A DNA stretch of 64,000 nucleotides from Luteibacter aegosomatis (lineage in GTDB: Bacteria > Pseudomonadota > Gammaproteobacteria > Xanthomonadales > Rhodanobacteraceae), in contig NZ_CP095740.1 in NCBI RefSeq assembly GCF_023078455.1, positions 1,042,001-1,106,000 of the forward strand. The letters run 5' to 3'. Shown in pieces: positions 26,486-36,555 of this stretch; position 1 is the first letter of the stretch; each line of letters opens with the position of its first letter. The position numbers were made by a program, and so were the translations under genes. The notes under the pieces were generated by a model. That model did not search any database, was not told where the DNA came from, and saw only the letters and a program-made list of their open reading frames with translations.

Positions 26486-28498
26486 TCAGGCGTCGCCGTC
26501 GAGCAGGGCGCGCAGCGCCGCGGCAAGCTGTTCGCGGCGGTAGGGCTTACGCAGCAGCTGGCGACCGTCCAGGCGGCTGAGGTCGTCTTCGGACGAGCCG
26601 TATTCGTAGCCGGAAGCCATCATGATCTTCAGCGAGGGACGCAACGCGCGCAGCCGATCGGCGAGATCGAACCCCGAGTCGCCGTCGCCCAGCACCACGT
26701 CGGTGAACACGGCATCGATGTCCGCGTTCCGTTCGAAGGCCGCCTGCGCGCTGGCGGCGCTCTCCGCCTCGATCACCCGATAACCGAGCCCGCGCAGGAA
26801 CGCGACGGCGACCCGCCGCACCTCGGCCTCGTCCTCCACGACCAGAACGGTCTCGTTCCCCCTGAGCGCGCCCGTGGGCGCTACCGCTGGGGTATCGCGG
26901 CCGCGGGCGACCGGAAGGTAGATACCGACGTGCGTGCCCTTGTCGAGCTGACTCTCGATGACCAGGCGGCCGCGCGACTGCTTCACGAAGCCGTAGACCA
27001 TGCTCAGGCCCAGGCCGCTGCCCTTGCCGGGCCCCTTGGTGGTGAAGAACGGTTCCAGCGCGCGGGCGAGCACGTCCGGATGCATGCCGTCGCCGGTGTC
27101 GATCACGGAGTACACCACGTAAGTGCCCTTGGGCAGGTCGTCGTCGTCCTGCGGCTGCTCGTGGAGGCGCGCGGCGATGGACAGCTTGCCGCCGCGCGGC
27201 ATCGCGTCGCGCGCGTTGAGGGCGAGGTTGACGATGGCCGCTTCCAGTTCGCCGGGATCGGCGAAGACGGGCGGCAGGCCGTCGGGGCATTCGGCCACGA
27301 CCCGGATGCGCTCCCCGAGCGTACGGCCGAGCATGTCGTTGAGGTCGGCCAGCAGCAGTTCGCTGCGTACCCGTTGCGGGTTCAGGCGCTGGCGGCGGGA
27401 AAAGGCCAGCAGCTTGCGCGTGAGCGCCGACCCCCTTTCCACCGCCCGCGACGCGCTGGACATCGACTCGCGCACGACGGGGTCTTCCGGCAGGTCGATC
27501 TCCAGCAGTTGGAGGTTGCCGGAGACGATGGTCAGCAGATTGTTGAAGTCGTGCGCGATGCCGCCGGTCAGCTGTCCCAGCGCATCCAGTCGCTGGGCAT
27601 GGGCTAGCTGCTCTTCGCTGCGGCCTCGCTGGATCGCGGCCGCCAGCATGTTGGCGATCGAGCTGACGTAGTGCTGGCGATCGCGATCGACGGCATCGCC
27701 GCGCGGCACCATGACCACGATGTAACCCGACGGTCCCTCCCGGTCGGGCAGCGGCGCGAGGATCGCATCCGCCGGTTGCGAATCCCCTCGCGGACCCGGC
27801 AGGGGAATGGAAATGTTCGCGCGCACGATGGCGCCTTCCTCGGCGGTGAACCGCAGCTGGGGCAGCAGCTCCCGCAGCCATTCGCCATCGGCCAGCGCGT
27901 CGCGCAACGGGCGGTGGACGCCCTGCGCCGCGGCGACGCGGAAAGATCGTCCGTGGAGATCGGGCAGCAGCACCGCCGCGGCGGGCACCGCCAGCGTGGA
28001 CGCGATGATGGCCGGGATCTCCGCCATCGCCGCCTCGTGATTGGCGGCAATCAGGATGCGCCGGCTGATGTCGGCGAGGCTGGCATCGTAATGGGCCCGT
28101 GCCAGTGCCTGCCGCGCACGTTGCGTCTCGGAGATGTCGCGTATCGATGCGGCGAACAGCGACCCGTCGCCGGAGACGGGGCTCAGCCCGATCTCGACGG
28201 GGAAGGGCGTGCCGTCCGCGCGCACGCCGGTCAACTCGTAGCCGGCACCCATCGGGCGCACCCGCGGATTGGTCATGTACGACGTGCGATGCGCCACGTG
28301 GACCTCGCGTACGGACGCAGGCAGGAGATCCTCGATGGGGCGGCCGCGCAGGGAGTCGCCGGGATAGCCGAACAGGCGATCGGCCTGCGGGTTGGCCAGC
28401 ACGATCGTGCCCCGGCGATCGACGACGATCATCGCGTCCGGGGCGGTCCGGAACAGCGCCTGGAACAGCTCGGTGTCCATGGGGGTGGCCTCGTTCAC
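26486..28498 (-). CDS. Hybrid PAS-GAF histidine kinase with receiver domain
   Basis: 670 residues, no membrane segment. Order: PAS (about 8-128, with PRVRPMGAGYELTGVRADG), a GAF-like region (about 140-292), HisKA with GGIAHDFNNLL (H316), HATPase (LALNARDAMPRGG, GSGLGLSMVYGFV), and a C-terminal receiver (VLVVEDEAEVRRVAV, with the acceptor Asp in VFTDVVLGDG). In a from-memory alignment H67 falls where FixL has its haem-ligating His, but this PAS subtype often has a His there without haem, and the FixL distal Arg appears absent. The gene overlaps the upstream response-regulator gene by 4 nt. It likely controls the island. Confidence 0.9.
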   Translation of the reverse strand: MNEATPMDTELFQALFRTAPDAMIVVDRRGTIVLANPQADRLFGYPGDSLRGRPIEDLLPASVREVHVAHRTSYMTNPRVRPMGAGYELTGVRADGTPFPVEIGLSPVSGDGSLFAASIRDISETQRARQALARAHYDASLADISRRILIAANHEAAMAEIPAIIASTLAVPAAAVLLPDLHGRSFRVAAAQGVHRPLRDALADGEWLRELLPQLRFTAEEGAIVRANISIPLPGPRGDSQPADAILAPLPDREGPSGYIVVMVPRGDAVDRDRQHYVSSIANMLAAAIQRGRSEEQLAHAQRLDALGQLTGGIAHDFNNLLTIVSGNLQLLEIDLPEDPVVRESMSSASRAVERGSALTRKLLAFSRRQRLNPQRVRSELLLADLNDMLGRTLGERIRVVAECPDGLPPVFADPGELEAAIVNLALNARDAMPRGGKLSIAARLHEQPQDDDDLPKGTYVVYSVIDTGDGMHPDVLARALEPFFTTKGPGKGSGLGLSMVYGFVKQSRGRLVIESQLDKGTHVGIYLPVARGRDTPAVAPTGALRGNETVLVVEDEAEVRRVAVAFLRGLGYRVIEAESAASAQAAFERNADIDAVFTDVVLGDGDSGFDLADRLRALRPSLKIMMASGYEYGSSEDDLSRLDGRQLLRKPYRREQLAAALRALLDGDA

Positions 28499-29229
28499 GA
28501 CACGCTTACCGAGGGGGTGAAGATGTAACCCGCGCCGCGCACCGACTTGATCAGGCGCGGCCGAAGCGGATCGGGTTCGATTTTCTTCCGCAGGCGTCCC
28601 ACCTGCACGTCGATCGCCCGGTCGAACGGTCCGGCGTTGCGACCGTACAGGTGCGACATCAACTGGTCGCGCGACAGCACGTTGTGGGGATGCTCGACCA
28701 GCACGCGCAGCAGCGCGTATTCGCCGGAGGTCAGCTCGATCGGCCGGTCCTCGGGCGACCGCAGGGTGCGTGCGCGCGTGTCCAGCGTATAGCCCTCGAA
28801 GCGGATTTCGTGGGTGTCGTCGCGGGGCGGCGGCGCGGTTTGCGATTGGCGCCAGCGTCGCATCACGGTGCGCACCCGGGCCAGCAGTTCGCGCAGGTCG
28901 AAGGGCTTGCTGACGTAATCGTCGGCACCCAGTTCCAGGCCGACGACGCGGTCGACCGATTCGCCTCGCCCGGACACGATGACGACCGGTCCACGCCAGG
29001 TTTCGTTGAGGTACCGGGTGATGGACAAACCATCTTCGCCCGGCAGCACCAGATCGAGCAGGACGAGGTCGACGCGCGATTCACCCAGGCGCTGACGCAT
29101 CTGTTTGCCGTCGGCGGCCGTGACCGTGCGAAACCCGTTGGCCGTGAAGTAGCGCGACAGCAGGAGCCTGACCTCCTCCTCGTCGTCGACGATCAGCAGG
29201 CAGCCCTCCGGCCGATCATTCGAAACCAT
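28495..29229 (-). CDS. OmpR-family response regulator
   Basis: 244 residues. Receiver domain about 10-125 with acidic pair D15/D16, acceptor D59 (LVLLDLVLPGEDG) and KPF near 110. C-terminal winged helix about 148-240 (LTSGEYALLRVLVEHP, VQVGRLRKKIE, VRGAGYIF). Its stop overlaps the start of the hybrid kinase (ATGA), so they form one two-component unit. No FNR-like box lies upstream. The spacer of 143 nt to the Nramp gene end holds nothing I recognise. Confidence 0.93.
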   Translation of the reverse strand: MVSNDRPEGCLLIVDDEEEVRLLLSRYFTANGFRTVTAADGKQMRQRLGESRVDLVLLDLVLPGEDGLSITRYLNETWRGPVVIVSGRGESVDRVVGLELGADDYVSKPFDLRELLARVRTVMRRWRQSQTAPPPRDDTHEIRFEGYTLDTRARTLRSPEDRPIELTSGEYALLRVLVEHPHNVLSRDQLMSHLYGRNAGPFDRAIDVQVGRLRKKIEPDPLRPRLIKSVRGAGYIFTPSVSVS

Positions 29230-29372
29230 GCCGTCCCCCCTCGACCCGTGGTTTGCGTATGTCAGCCGCCATGGCCGATTTTCTCACTCGCGACGAGACG
29301 GCTTCGCGGTGACCGAAGCGCCTTCCAACTTAACAGAGTCGAGGGCCGCATCCCATCCACCAAAGGTGGCGG

Positions 29373-30659
29373 TCAAAGCAGTCCGACGGCACCCGCAGCG
29401 ACGGCGGCCATGACCGCGGTGGCCGCCCAGCCCAGCCACAGCAGCGGCCCGCGGACGGCGAATGGGCCCATCGTGCGCCGGTGCATCGCGATCACCATGA
29501 CGCCCACCATGAGGGGGACCGCGATGACACCGTTGATGACGGCCGACGCGAACAGCAGGCGGAACGGATCGATCGGCAGGAACGCGATGGCGGTACCGGC
29601 GAGCGTGGCCGCGGCAAGCATCGCGTAGAACGCCGCGTCCTGTTTTACCGTCCGCCCCAGGCTAGCGTGCTTTCCCGTCACTTCGGCCGCGGCATAGGCC
29701 GCGGAAGCGGCCAGCACGGGAAGGGCGAGCCATCCCGTGCCCAGGATGCCGATGGCGAAAAGCAGCGAAGCGAAATGGCCGGCGAGCGGTTCGAGCGCCT
29801 TCGCCGCTTCCGCCGCATCGCGTACCTGCACGATGCCCGCGCCGTGAAGCACCACGGCCGAGGTGAGCATGACGAAGAACGCCACCACGTTGGAGAAGAC
29901 CATGCCCACCACGGTATCGAACCCGATGCGCCGGAACGCGTCCTTCGCCTGTTCCGGCGCTTCCGTGAGCGGGCGCTGGGCGTCGTCGGCGCCTTCCTCC
30001 TCGACTTCCTGGGACGCCTGCCAGAAGAACAGGTAGGGGCTGATGGTGGTGCCGAACACGGCCGTGACCGCGACCGCCGCGTCCCTGTCGAGGTGTACGC
30101 GCCATGCCTGCGTGGCGACCGTGCGCCAGGGAACGTCGATGACCCAGGCCGTCGCCACGTAGGCGAACAGGCTCATCGTCATCGCCTTCAGCAACGGCGC
30201 GTAGCGCGGAAACGGCACGAACGTTTCCAGGGCGAGCGACACCCCCGCGCATGCCAGCGCGAAGACCGCTGCGGGGCCGCCGGTGAGCAAGGCGAGCACC
30301 TGCCCCATCGCGCCGACATCCGCGGCAAGGTTGATGATGTTGTTGATCGCGAACAGGGCCACCAGCGTCGCCACGAGCGGGCGGGGAAACACGCGGCACA
30401 TGTTGTCCGCCAGGCCGCGTCCGGTCACCCGTCCCACGTGCGCGCTCACCGTCTGTATGCCGATCATCAGCGGCGTGGTGACCACGGTGGTCCAGAGCAT
30501 GCCGTAGCCGAACTGCGCGCCGACCTGCGAATACGTGGCGATGCCGCTGGGGTCGTCGTCCGCCGCGCCGCTCACCAGCCCCGCGCCCAGTCGGCGGCGC
30601 AATCCATGATGCGAGGGCGACGCGATCGCGTGACGTGCCGTGGGGGTCGGGTCGGTCAT
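29373..30659 (-). CDS. Nramp-family divalent metal transporter
   Basis: 428 residues from ATG 30659, chosen because GGAG lies 9 nt upstream. Longer frames could start at GTG 30728 (overlapping the upstream stop) or ATG 30743. Eleven or so membrane segments. The metal-binding helix 1 shows DDDPSGIATYSQ (Nramp consensus DPGN), with Ser replacing Gly and no Asn, so the site is atypical, closer to Nramp-related or Mg-type members. A charged loop (EEEGADDAQRPLTEAPEQ) lies mid-protein. It lies 66 nt downstream of the MgtC-like gene, on the same strand. Family clear, substrate uncertain. Confidence 0.88.
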   Translation of the reverse strand: MTDPTPTARHAIASPSHHGLRRRLGAGLVSGAADDDPSGIATYSQVGAQFGYGMLWTTVVTTPLMIGIQTVSAHVGRVTGRGLADNMCRVFPRPLVATLVALFAINNIINLAADVGAMGQVLALLTGGPAAVFALACAGVSLALETFVPFPRYAPLLKAMTMSLFAYVATAWVIDVPWRTVATQAWRVHLDRDAAVAVTAVFGTTISPYLFFWQASQEVEEEGADDAQRPLTEAPEQAKDAFRRIGFDTVVGMVFSNVVAFFVMLTSAVVLHGAGIVQVRDAAEAAKALEPLAGHFASLLFAIGILGTGWLALPVLAASAAYAAAEVTGKHASLGRTVKQDAAFYAMLAAATLAGTAIAFLPIDPFRLLFASAVINGVIAVPLMVGVMVIAMHRRTMGPFAVRGPLLWLGWAATAVMAAVAAGAVGLL

Positions 30660-30724
30660 CGCGATGGTCTCCGGGGGCGTGGGCGAAGTCTGTGCGGTGG
30701 AAGTCGCCGTGTCGTTGATGGCGG

Positions 30725-31978
30725 TCACTGCCAGCGACTCCATGGCATCGACCAGGCCACCACGGCGAATGCCGCCACGATCGCCACGATGCCCGGCACC
30801 ACGCGAAGCGCGAAGGCCAGGCCCCCACGCCATGCGGCGAACACGCATTTCAAAAGCGAGTTGGCGGCCAGCGCGGTGACGACGGCCGTCGCCGCGTCGG
30901 CCGCTGGCATGCGCCCGGCGGCGACCGATTGTGCCACCGACGCGGCGGCGGCGTGGACGTCGACGGCCCCGGAGATGGCCGCCATCCACGGAACGCTCGC
31001 CTCACCCCATGTGGCGCGGGCGACGGCGGTCACCCACAGCACGAGGCCCAGCAGCGCGGCGAAACGCAGCGCGGTGCCCAGCTCGAAAGGGCGGTCTTCG
31101 CCCGGCATCGGCGTCGCGTCCCTGGCGCGCAGCACGTTCCAGCTGACCGCCAGCGCCGCGATCACGGCGACCGTGCCGGCGGCGAGCAGGGGCAGGGCCA
31201 GTTGCGATAGCAACGGACGGGAGAGCGTTCCCGTGACCACGGCCAGCTGGACGATCGTGGCGATGTTGGACATGAGAGCCGCGCTGGCCGCGCTCGCCGT
31301 CATGCGCGGCGTTGCGCGGGCGCGCTCGCCCATGAGGGCCACCGTGGCGGTACTTGACGCGAAGCCGCCGGCCAATCCGGCCACGGCCATGCCGAAACGC
31401 ATGCCGAAGGCGCGAAGCGAGATGTAGCCGAACGAGCCGATCGCCATGACGATCACCACGAGCATCCAGAGGCTGCGCGGATGGATCGCACCCCACGGAT
31501 CGATCGCGCGATCGGGCAGCAACGGCATGACGACGAACGCCGCGGCGGCGAGCGTCAAAAGGTCGTGCAATTCACGCTCCGACAGCCATTGCCGTGACAG
31601 TCGATGAAGGCGCCGACGATTGGCCAGCACCGTGGCCACGACGACGCCGGCGCCGCCTGCCAGTGCCGGCGAGCGGATGGCGAGCATGCCGAGCAGCAAC
31701 GTGGCGAGCATGGCCGCTTCCGTCGTCATGCCGGGGTCGCCGCGCGAGGTGGCGCGATACCGTGCCGCGGCCGTCATCGCGGCGAAGAAGCCGGCGACGT
31801 AGATCCCTTCCGGACCGATGAGCGTCGCGGTGGCACCCGTCAGTCCGAGCAACGAAAACGTCCTCACCCCGGCCGCCGCCCGCGTCGTTCCGGGGCGCTT
31901 GGCACGTTCGCGTTCCAGCCCGATCAGCAGGCCGATGCCGAGGGCGACGCCGAGTCCGATGGCATCCTGGGGAATCAT
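30725..31978 (-). CDS. MgtC/SapB-DUF4010 membrane protein
   Basis: 417 residues, mostly membrane. N-terminal MgtC/SapB domain (about 1-135: GVALGIGLLIGLERERAK, GVRTFSLLGLTGA) and a C-terminal DUF4010 region (about 180-410, with FGYISLRAFG, GLAGGFASSTATVALM). MgtC-like proteins are tied to Mg2+/acid stress and ATP-synthase control; this longer class is uncharacterised. FNR-like box 5 is centred 80 nt upstream. The Nramp gene follows on the same strand, so both may respond to the same signal. Confidence 0.9.
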   Translation of the reverse strand: MIPQDAIGLGVALGIGLLIGLERERAKRPGTTRAAAGVRTFSLLGLTGATATLIGPEGIYVAGFFAAMTAAARYRATSRGDPGMTTEAAMLATLLLGMLAIRSPALAGGAGVVVATVLANRRRLHRLSRQWLSERELHDLLTLAAAAFVVMPLLPDRAIDPWGAIHPRSLWMLVVIVMAIGSFGYISLRAFGMRFGMAVAGLAGGFASSTATVALMGERARATPRMTASAASAALMSNIATIVQLAVVTGTLSRPLLSQLALPLLAAGTVAVIAALAVSWNVLRARDATPMPGEDRPFELGTALRFAALLGLVLWVTAVARATWGEASVPWMAAISGAVDVHAAAASVAQSVAAGRMPAADAATAVVTALAANSLLKCVFAAWRGGLAFALRVVPGIVAIVAAFAVVAWSMPWSRWQ

Positions 31979-32051
31979 CGATCGTGGACTCCGGAACTCA
32001 CGTCATGCGAGGTATCGGCGAGAAGCATCGGCAACGAAGCGGGTTCGCGGC

Positions 32052-32065
32052 TTGACCGGGATCAA
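32052..32065 (-). promoter_or_regulatory. FNR/FixK-type box 5
   Basis: TTGAC-CGGG-ATCAA, centred 80 nt upstream of the MgtC-like start. On the minus strand GATGCT follows 22 nt after the box, the same hexamer as on the minus side of box 1. Confidence 0.75.
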
Positions 32066-32087
32066 TCGGCGTCCGGGTGGCGGTGAA

Positions 32088-32318
32088 TCAATCGCAGGGC
32101 GGCGTGGGGGACGTGGGGCCGTCGTCCTGTTCCAGTTCGGCGGCGCGTCGCCGCGCGGCCGCCATGCCTTTTTCCACGGCGCGTCCTGCGCGGGAAAAGG
32201 CCTCCGGCAACGTGTGCGTTTCGCTGTAACCATCCTTCGTCACGGTCCATGTCACGCGAAACGCGTGGTCTTCGAAGACCACGCGGCAGGTGCAGGCGGA
32301 AGAGTGCGAAGAGCTCAT
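32088..32318 (-). CDS. Small hypothetical protein
   Basis: 76 residues: a beta-rich start (CTCRVVFEDHAFRVTWTVTKDGYSETHTL) and a basic, helical C-terminal half. No family recognised. It sits directly after the usp gene at 32347 on the same strand, with a 28-nt gap, and ends 23 nt before box 5. It could be the third gene of the unit driven by box 6. The coding call is moderate because several overlapping frames are open here. Confidence 0.5.
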   Translation of the reverse strand: MSSSHSSACTCRVVFEDHAFRVTWTVTKDGYSETHTLPEAFSRAGRAVEKGMAAARRRAAELEQDDGPTSPTPPCD

Positions 32319-32346
32319 GCGAAAGACCTGTCGGCAGCGGCAGAGC

Positions 32347-32943
32347 TTAGCGACTCCTTTGCGAGATAGTGATTCGCATTTGAGCGAAGACGTCGGCGCC
32401 GACCGGACGCTTGCGAAGACGGGGAACGACGAGTACCGGGACCCTCGACCCGGCCACGATCCGGCGGATCACATGGCCGGGTCGTAGCCGGTCGATCGTA
32501 TCGTCGGCACCGAGCACGAGGACGCCGGCGTCCGTGTCGTGCGCGGCGTCCAGCACGGCCCTCACCGGATCGGGGCCGAAGGCCAGCCGCGTCTCGAACG
32601 GCACGCCCGCGTAGAGGGCGACGATGCGCGCCCGGTTCAGGCAATCCTCCGCGCGGGCGAGCCGTTCGGGATTGGCGGGCACGTCGGCCGCCGGAAAGAG
32701 GGATCGAAGCAGCCCCCATCGCTTCCAGGCGATCATGGAATGGACGATGGTCGCTGGCGCGTCCAGCGCGCGCGCCAGGGCGACGCCGGTCGCGATGACC
32801 GGTGCCGACGACGGCCAGCCGTCGGTGGCGACCAGCACGCGACGAAACGTGTCCTCGGTCCGTCGCGAGAGGTCGAAGTCCGTCCAGGACCTCGTCCGCG
32901 GCGTGACGCGGAAGGGAACCCCCGGTGCGGGCGGTCGTTTCAT
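32347..32943 (-). CDS. Universal stress protein
   Basis: 198 residues. A single Usp domain begins at about 33 (FRRVLVATDGWPSSAPVIATG) after a 32-residue Pro/Arg-rich lead. The nucleotide loop is altered (LGADDTIDRLRPGHVIRRIV), keeping only part of the glycine pattern. The ATG overlaps the stop of the tandem usp upstream (ATGA), so the two are translated together. The residues after about 175 are basic and likely unstructured. Confidence 0.85.
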   Translation of the reverse strand: MKRPPAPGVPFRVTPRTRSWTDFDLSRRTEDTFRRVLVATDGWPSSAPVIATGVALARALDAPATIVHSMIAWKRWGLLRSLFPAADVPANPERLARAEDCLNRARIVALYAGVPFETRLAFGPDPVRAVLDAAHDTDAGVLVLGADDTIDRLRPGHVIRRIVAGSRVPVLVVPRLRKRPVGADVFAQMRITISQRSR

Positions 32944-33731
32944 GCCGAGAGGATGAGCGACAGGTCGTCGTGCGACAGCATCTGTCGCGTGGTACCGCCC
33001 AGGGCGAGTTCGCGCAGGCGCGACCGCCCCCAGGCTCCCATGACCACCGCGTCGGCGTGCGTCTGCTTTGCATGCGTGCGCATGGCCTGCGAAGGCACGT
33101 CGTCGTCGTCCATGTCCACCCACGTGTAGACGATGGCATGCCGTTCCAGCCAGGCGCGAAGCCACGGATCGGCTTCCTTGCGCGAGCGGCTGCCCCGATC
33201 GCCCGCCAGGATCGTGACGTGTCGGGCGGATCGCAGGAAGGCAAGCGCGTTGCGGATGGCGCGCAGGGAAACGGACGATCCGTTCCAGGCCACGAGGATG
33301 CGCTCCATGGGCGTGATCGCGGCACCGTCGGGTACCAGGACGATGGGCGTGACCCGGGCCATCAGCGCCCGGGCCAGCATGGCGGTGCCCAAGGGCATGC
33401 CCACGCTCATCGATTCCAGTCGTCCCACCACGAGATCGGCGAGGCTCGCCCGCCGGACCAGCGCGCGGCGATGCGAGCCACGCCGTACTTCCCATTCGCC
33501 GCCGACCTTCCTGTTGCGGCAGGTGTCCATCCACCATTCCCGTTTGCGCCGGGCGGCGTTCTCCTCATCCTCCAGCACGAGCAGCGGCTCGGGCAGCACG
33601 ACCAGGCTCGCATCCAGGTCGATGATCTGCAGTCCCGTCACATGGGCGTCGAATCGCTTGGCCAGTTCGAAGGCCACGCGAACGTGCGTGGTATCCCGTT
33701 CGGACGCCCGGATGTCCACGAGGATGTCCAT
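32940..33731 (-). CDS. Tandem universal stress protein
   Basis: 263 residues with two Usp-like halves: about 1-135 (MDILVDIRASERDTTHVRVAFELAKRF) and about 140-263, ending in the standard loop MGAWGRSRLRELALGGTTRQML. FNR-like box 6 is centred 67 nt upstream, and TAGACT follows exactly 22 nt after the box, which makes it the best promoter of the set. It is the first gene of a unit with the usp at 32347 and perhaps the small gene at 32088. Confidence 0.9.
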   Translation of the reverse strand: MDILVDIRASERDTTHVRVAFELAKRFDAHVTGLQIIDLDASLVVLPEPLLVLEDEENAARRKREWWMDTCRNRKVGGEWEVRRGSHRRALVRRASLADLVVGRLESMSVGMPLGTAMLARALMARVTPIVLVPDGAAITPMERILVAWNGSSVSLRAIRNALAFLRSARHVTILAGDRGSRSRKEADPWLRAWLERHAIVYTWVDMDDDDVPSQAMRTHAKQTHADAVVMGAWGRSRLRELALGGTTRQMLSHDDLSLILSA

Positions 33732-33791
33732 GCGACGCGTTCCCCATCGAGGTCGATGGGGAAGTCTAGGGTCGCGACGGGAGCCGCCCGG

Positions 33792-33805
33792 TTGATGCAG
33801 ATCAA
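33792..33805 (-). promoter_or_regulatory. FNR/FixK-type box 6
   Basis: TTGAT-GCAG-ATCAA, a perfect consensus FNR/Anr box, 67 nt upstream of the tandem usp start. TAGACT lies 22 nt downstream on the minus strand, matching a class II (-41.5) arrangement. It lies 12 nt beyond the amtB stop. Confidence 0.88.
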
Positions 33806-33816
33806 ACCCGACGGGG

Positions 33817-35479
<1,663 letters not shown>

Positions 35480-35525
35480 TCACGCCCAGGCGTGGCGGGC
35501 GACCGGTTCGCCCTTCGTCACGGCA

Positions 35526-35565
35526 TGCACCAATCTGGAGCGAATGGGTGGATCGCTTTGGTGCA
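35526..35565. promoter_or_regulatory. Two tandem NtrC-binding-site-like palindromes
   Basis: Site A at 35526-35542 has GCACC-N7-GGAGC and site B at 35549-35565 has GGATC-N7-GGTGC, against GCACY-N7-RGTGC (9/10 and 8/10). Their centres are 23 bp apart (about two turns) and roughly 84 and 107 bp upstream of the predicted start, a typical enhancer arrangement for NtrC. Confidence 0.78.
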
Positions 35566-35597
35566 TGACGTCAGGCGGCGTTTCCACCGCGATGTCG

Positions 35598-36095
35598 TTA
35601 TGACGCGAGGTCCTGCAAGGGTTCTCCGGTCATGCGGCCTTGGACGTCGAGTACCGCCTTGGGCGTGTTGCGGAAACCGATGGCGAGGCGGTTGTAGAGG
35701 TTCATCAGGCCGATGGCGATCGTCAGGTCGGCCAGCTCCTTCGCGTCGAAGACCGCGCGTGCCCGGGCGAAATCCGCGTCGGGGATGCCGGTATCGGCAA
35801 CGCGCGTCACGGTCTCGGACCAGGCGAGGGCCGCCTTCTCGCGCTCGCTGAAGAGCGGGCCCGCTTCATCCCACGCTTGCAGGAGGGCGATCTTCTCGAT
35901 GGGTACGCCATGCTTGATCAGGTCGCGCGTATGCATATCCAGGCAGTAGGCGCAGCCGTTGATCTGGCTCACGCGCAGGTAGACGAGGTCGACCAGCACG
36001 GGATCCAGCCCGCATTTGAGGATGTGGCCGTAGACGCCGCCCAGCGCCTTCACGCCGTCGGGCGTGGCTTGGGCGTAATCGAGTCGCTGTGTCAT
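35598..36095 (-). CDS. AhpD/carboxymuconolactone-decarboxylase-like protein
   Basis: 165 residues. The AhpD-type core has the redox pair CAYC with the following His (C48, C51, H55 in NGCAYCLDMHTRDL). Such proteins act as small peroxidases or thiol-dependent reductases. It follows the secreted cupin gene by 10 nt, and the pair is divergent from a MocR regulator. The reaction here is not known. Confidence 0.88.
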   Translation of the reverse strand: MTQRLDYAQATPDGVKALGGVYGHILKCGLDPVLVDLVYLRVSQINGCAYCLDMHTRDLIKHGVPIEKIALLQAWDEAGPLFSEREKAALAWSETVTRVADTGIPDADFARARAVFDAKELADLTIAIGLMNLYNRLAIGFRNTPKAVLDVQGRMTGEPLQDLAS

Positions 36096-36105
36096 GGGAT
36101 AGCCC

Positions 36106-36516
36106 TTATTTGTCGGGAGTGGTGAGGTGGGTGTCGGTGCCGTCGACGACGAACACGGCCAGCAGCTTCGCCGGCTCGGTGGTGCTGACGTTGCGGCTCA
36201 CCTGGTGGTGGGAGCCGGGTGCCTCGTAGAAGCTCTGGCCGGCGGTGTAGGTTTTCTCGCCGCCGCCGTCGACCTCGCTGACGATGCCGCCGGAGACGAC
36301 ATAGGCATAGATGAAGGCCGAGCCTGCGTGGTGGTGGGGCAAGGAGGCGGCACCGGGCGGATACACGACCTCCACCGCCATGAGTTTCTTGCCGGGCACG
36401 TTCGGCAACTCGTGGGAGAAATTCACGTTGACCGTCTCGCGGACGGTCGAAGCGGTCGCGATGGCGGAGGGAAGGGCGAGGGCGGCGAAGAGGCAAGCGA
36501 GGTATCGGTATCTCAT
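36106..36516 (-). CDS. Secreted cupin-domain protein
   Basis: 136 residues: signal peptide (about 1-22, ending ATA or TAS) and one cupin barrel with the metal motif LPHHHAGSAFIYAYVVSGG and the second motif APGSHHQVSRN. ATG 36516 has GAAGGA 9 nt upstream. It is co-transcribed with the AhpD-like gene and divergent from the MocR regulator. Small single-cupin proteins can be dioxygenases, isomerases or binding proteins; I cannot choose. Confidence 0.88.
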   Translation of the reverse strand: MRYRYLACLFAALALPSAIATASTVRETVNVNFSHELPNVPGKKLMAVEVVYPPGAASLPHHHAGSAFIYAYVVSGGIVSEVDGGGEKTYTAGQSFYEAPGSHHQVSRNVSTTEPAKLLAVFVVDGTDTHLTTPDK

Positions 36517-36555
36517 GGGGACATATCCTTCGGGGAGAGCCCAGCATGCGCCGCC

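Noticed and set aside
29230..29372. FNR-type box or promoter for the Nramp gene end region
   Set aside because: The 143-bp spacer lies after the Nramp stop and before the response-regulator start; no box or clear promoter elements were found.
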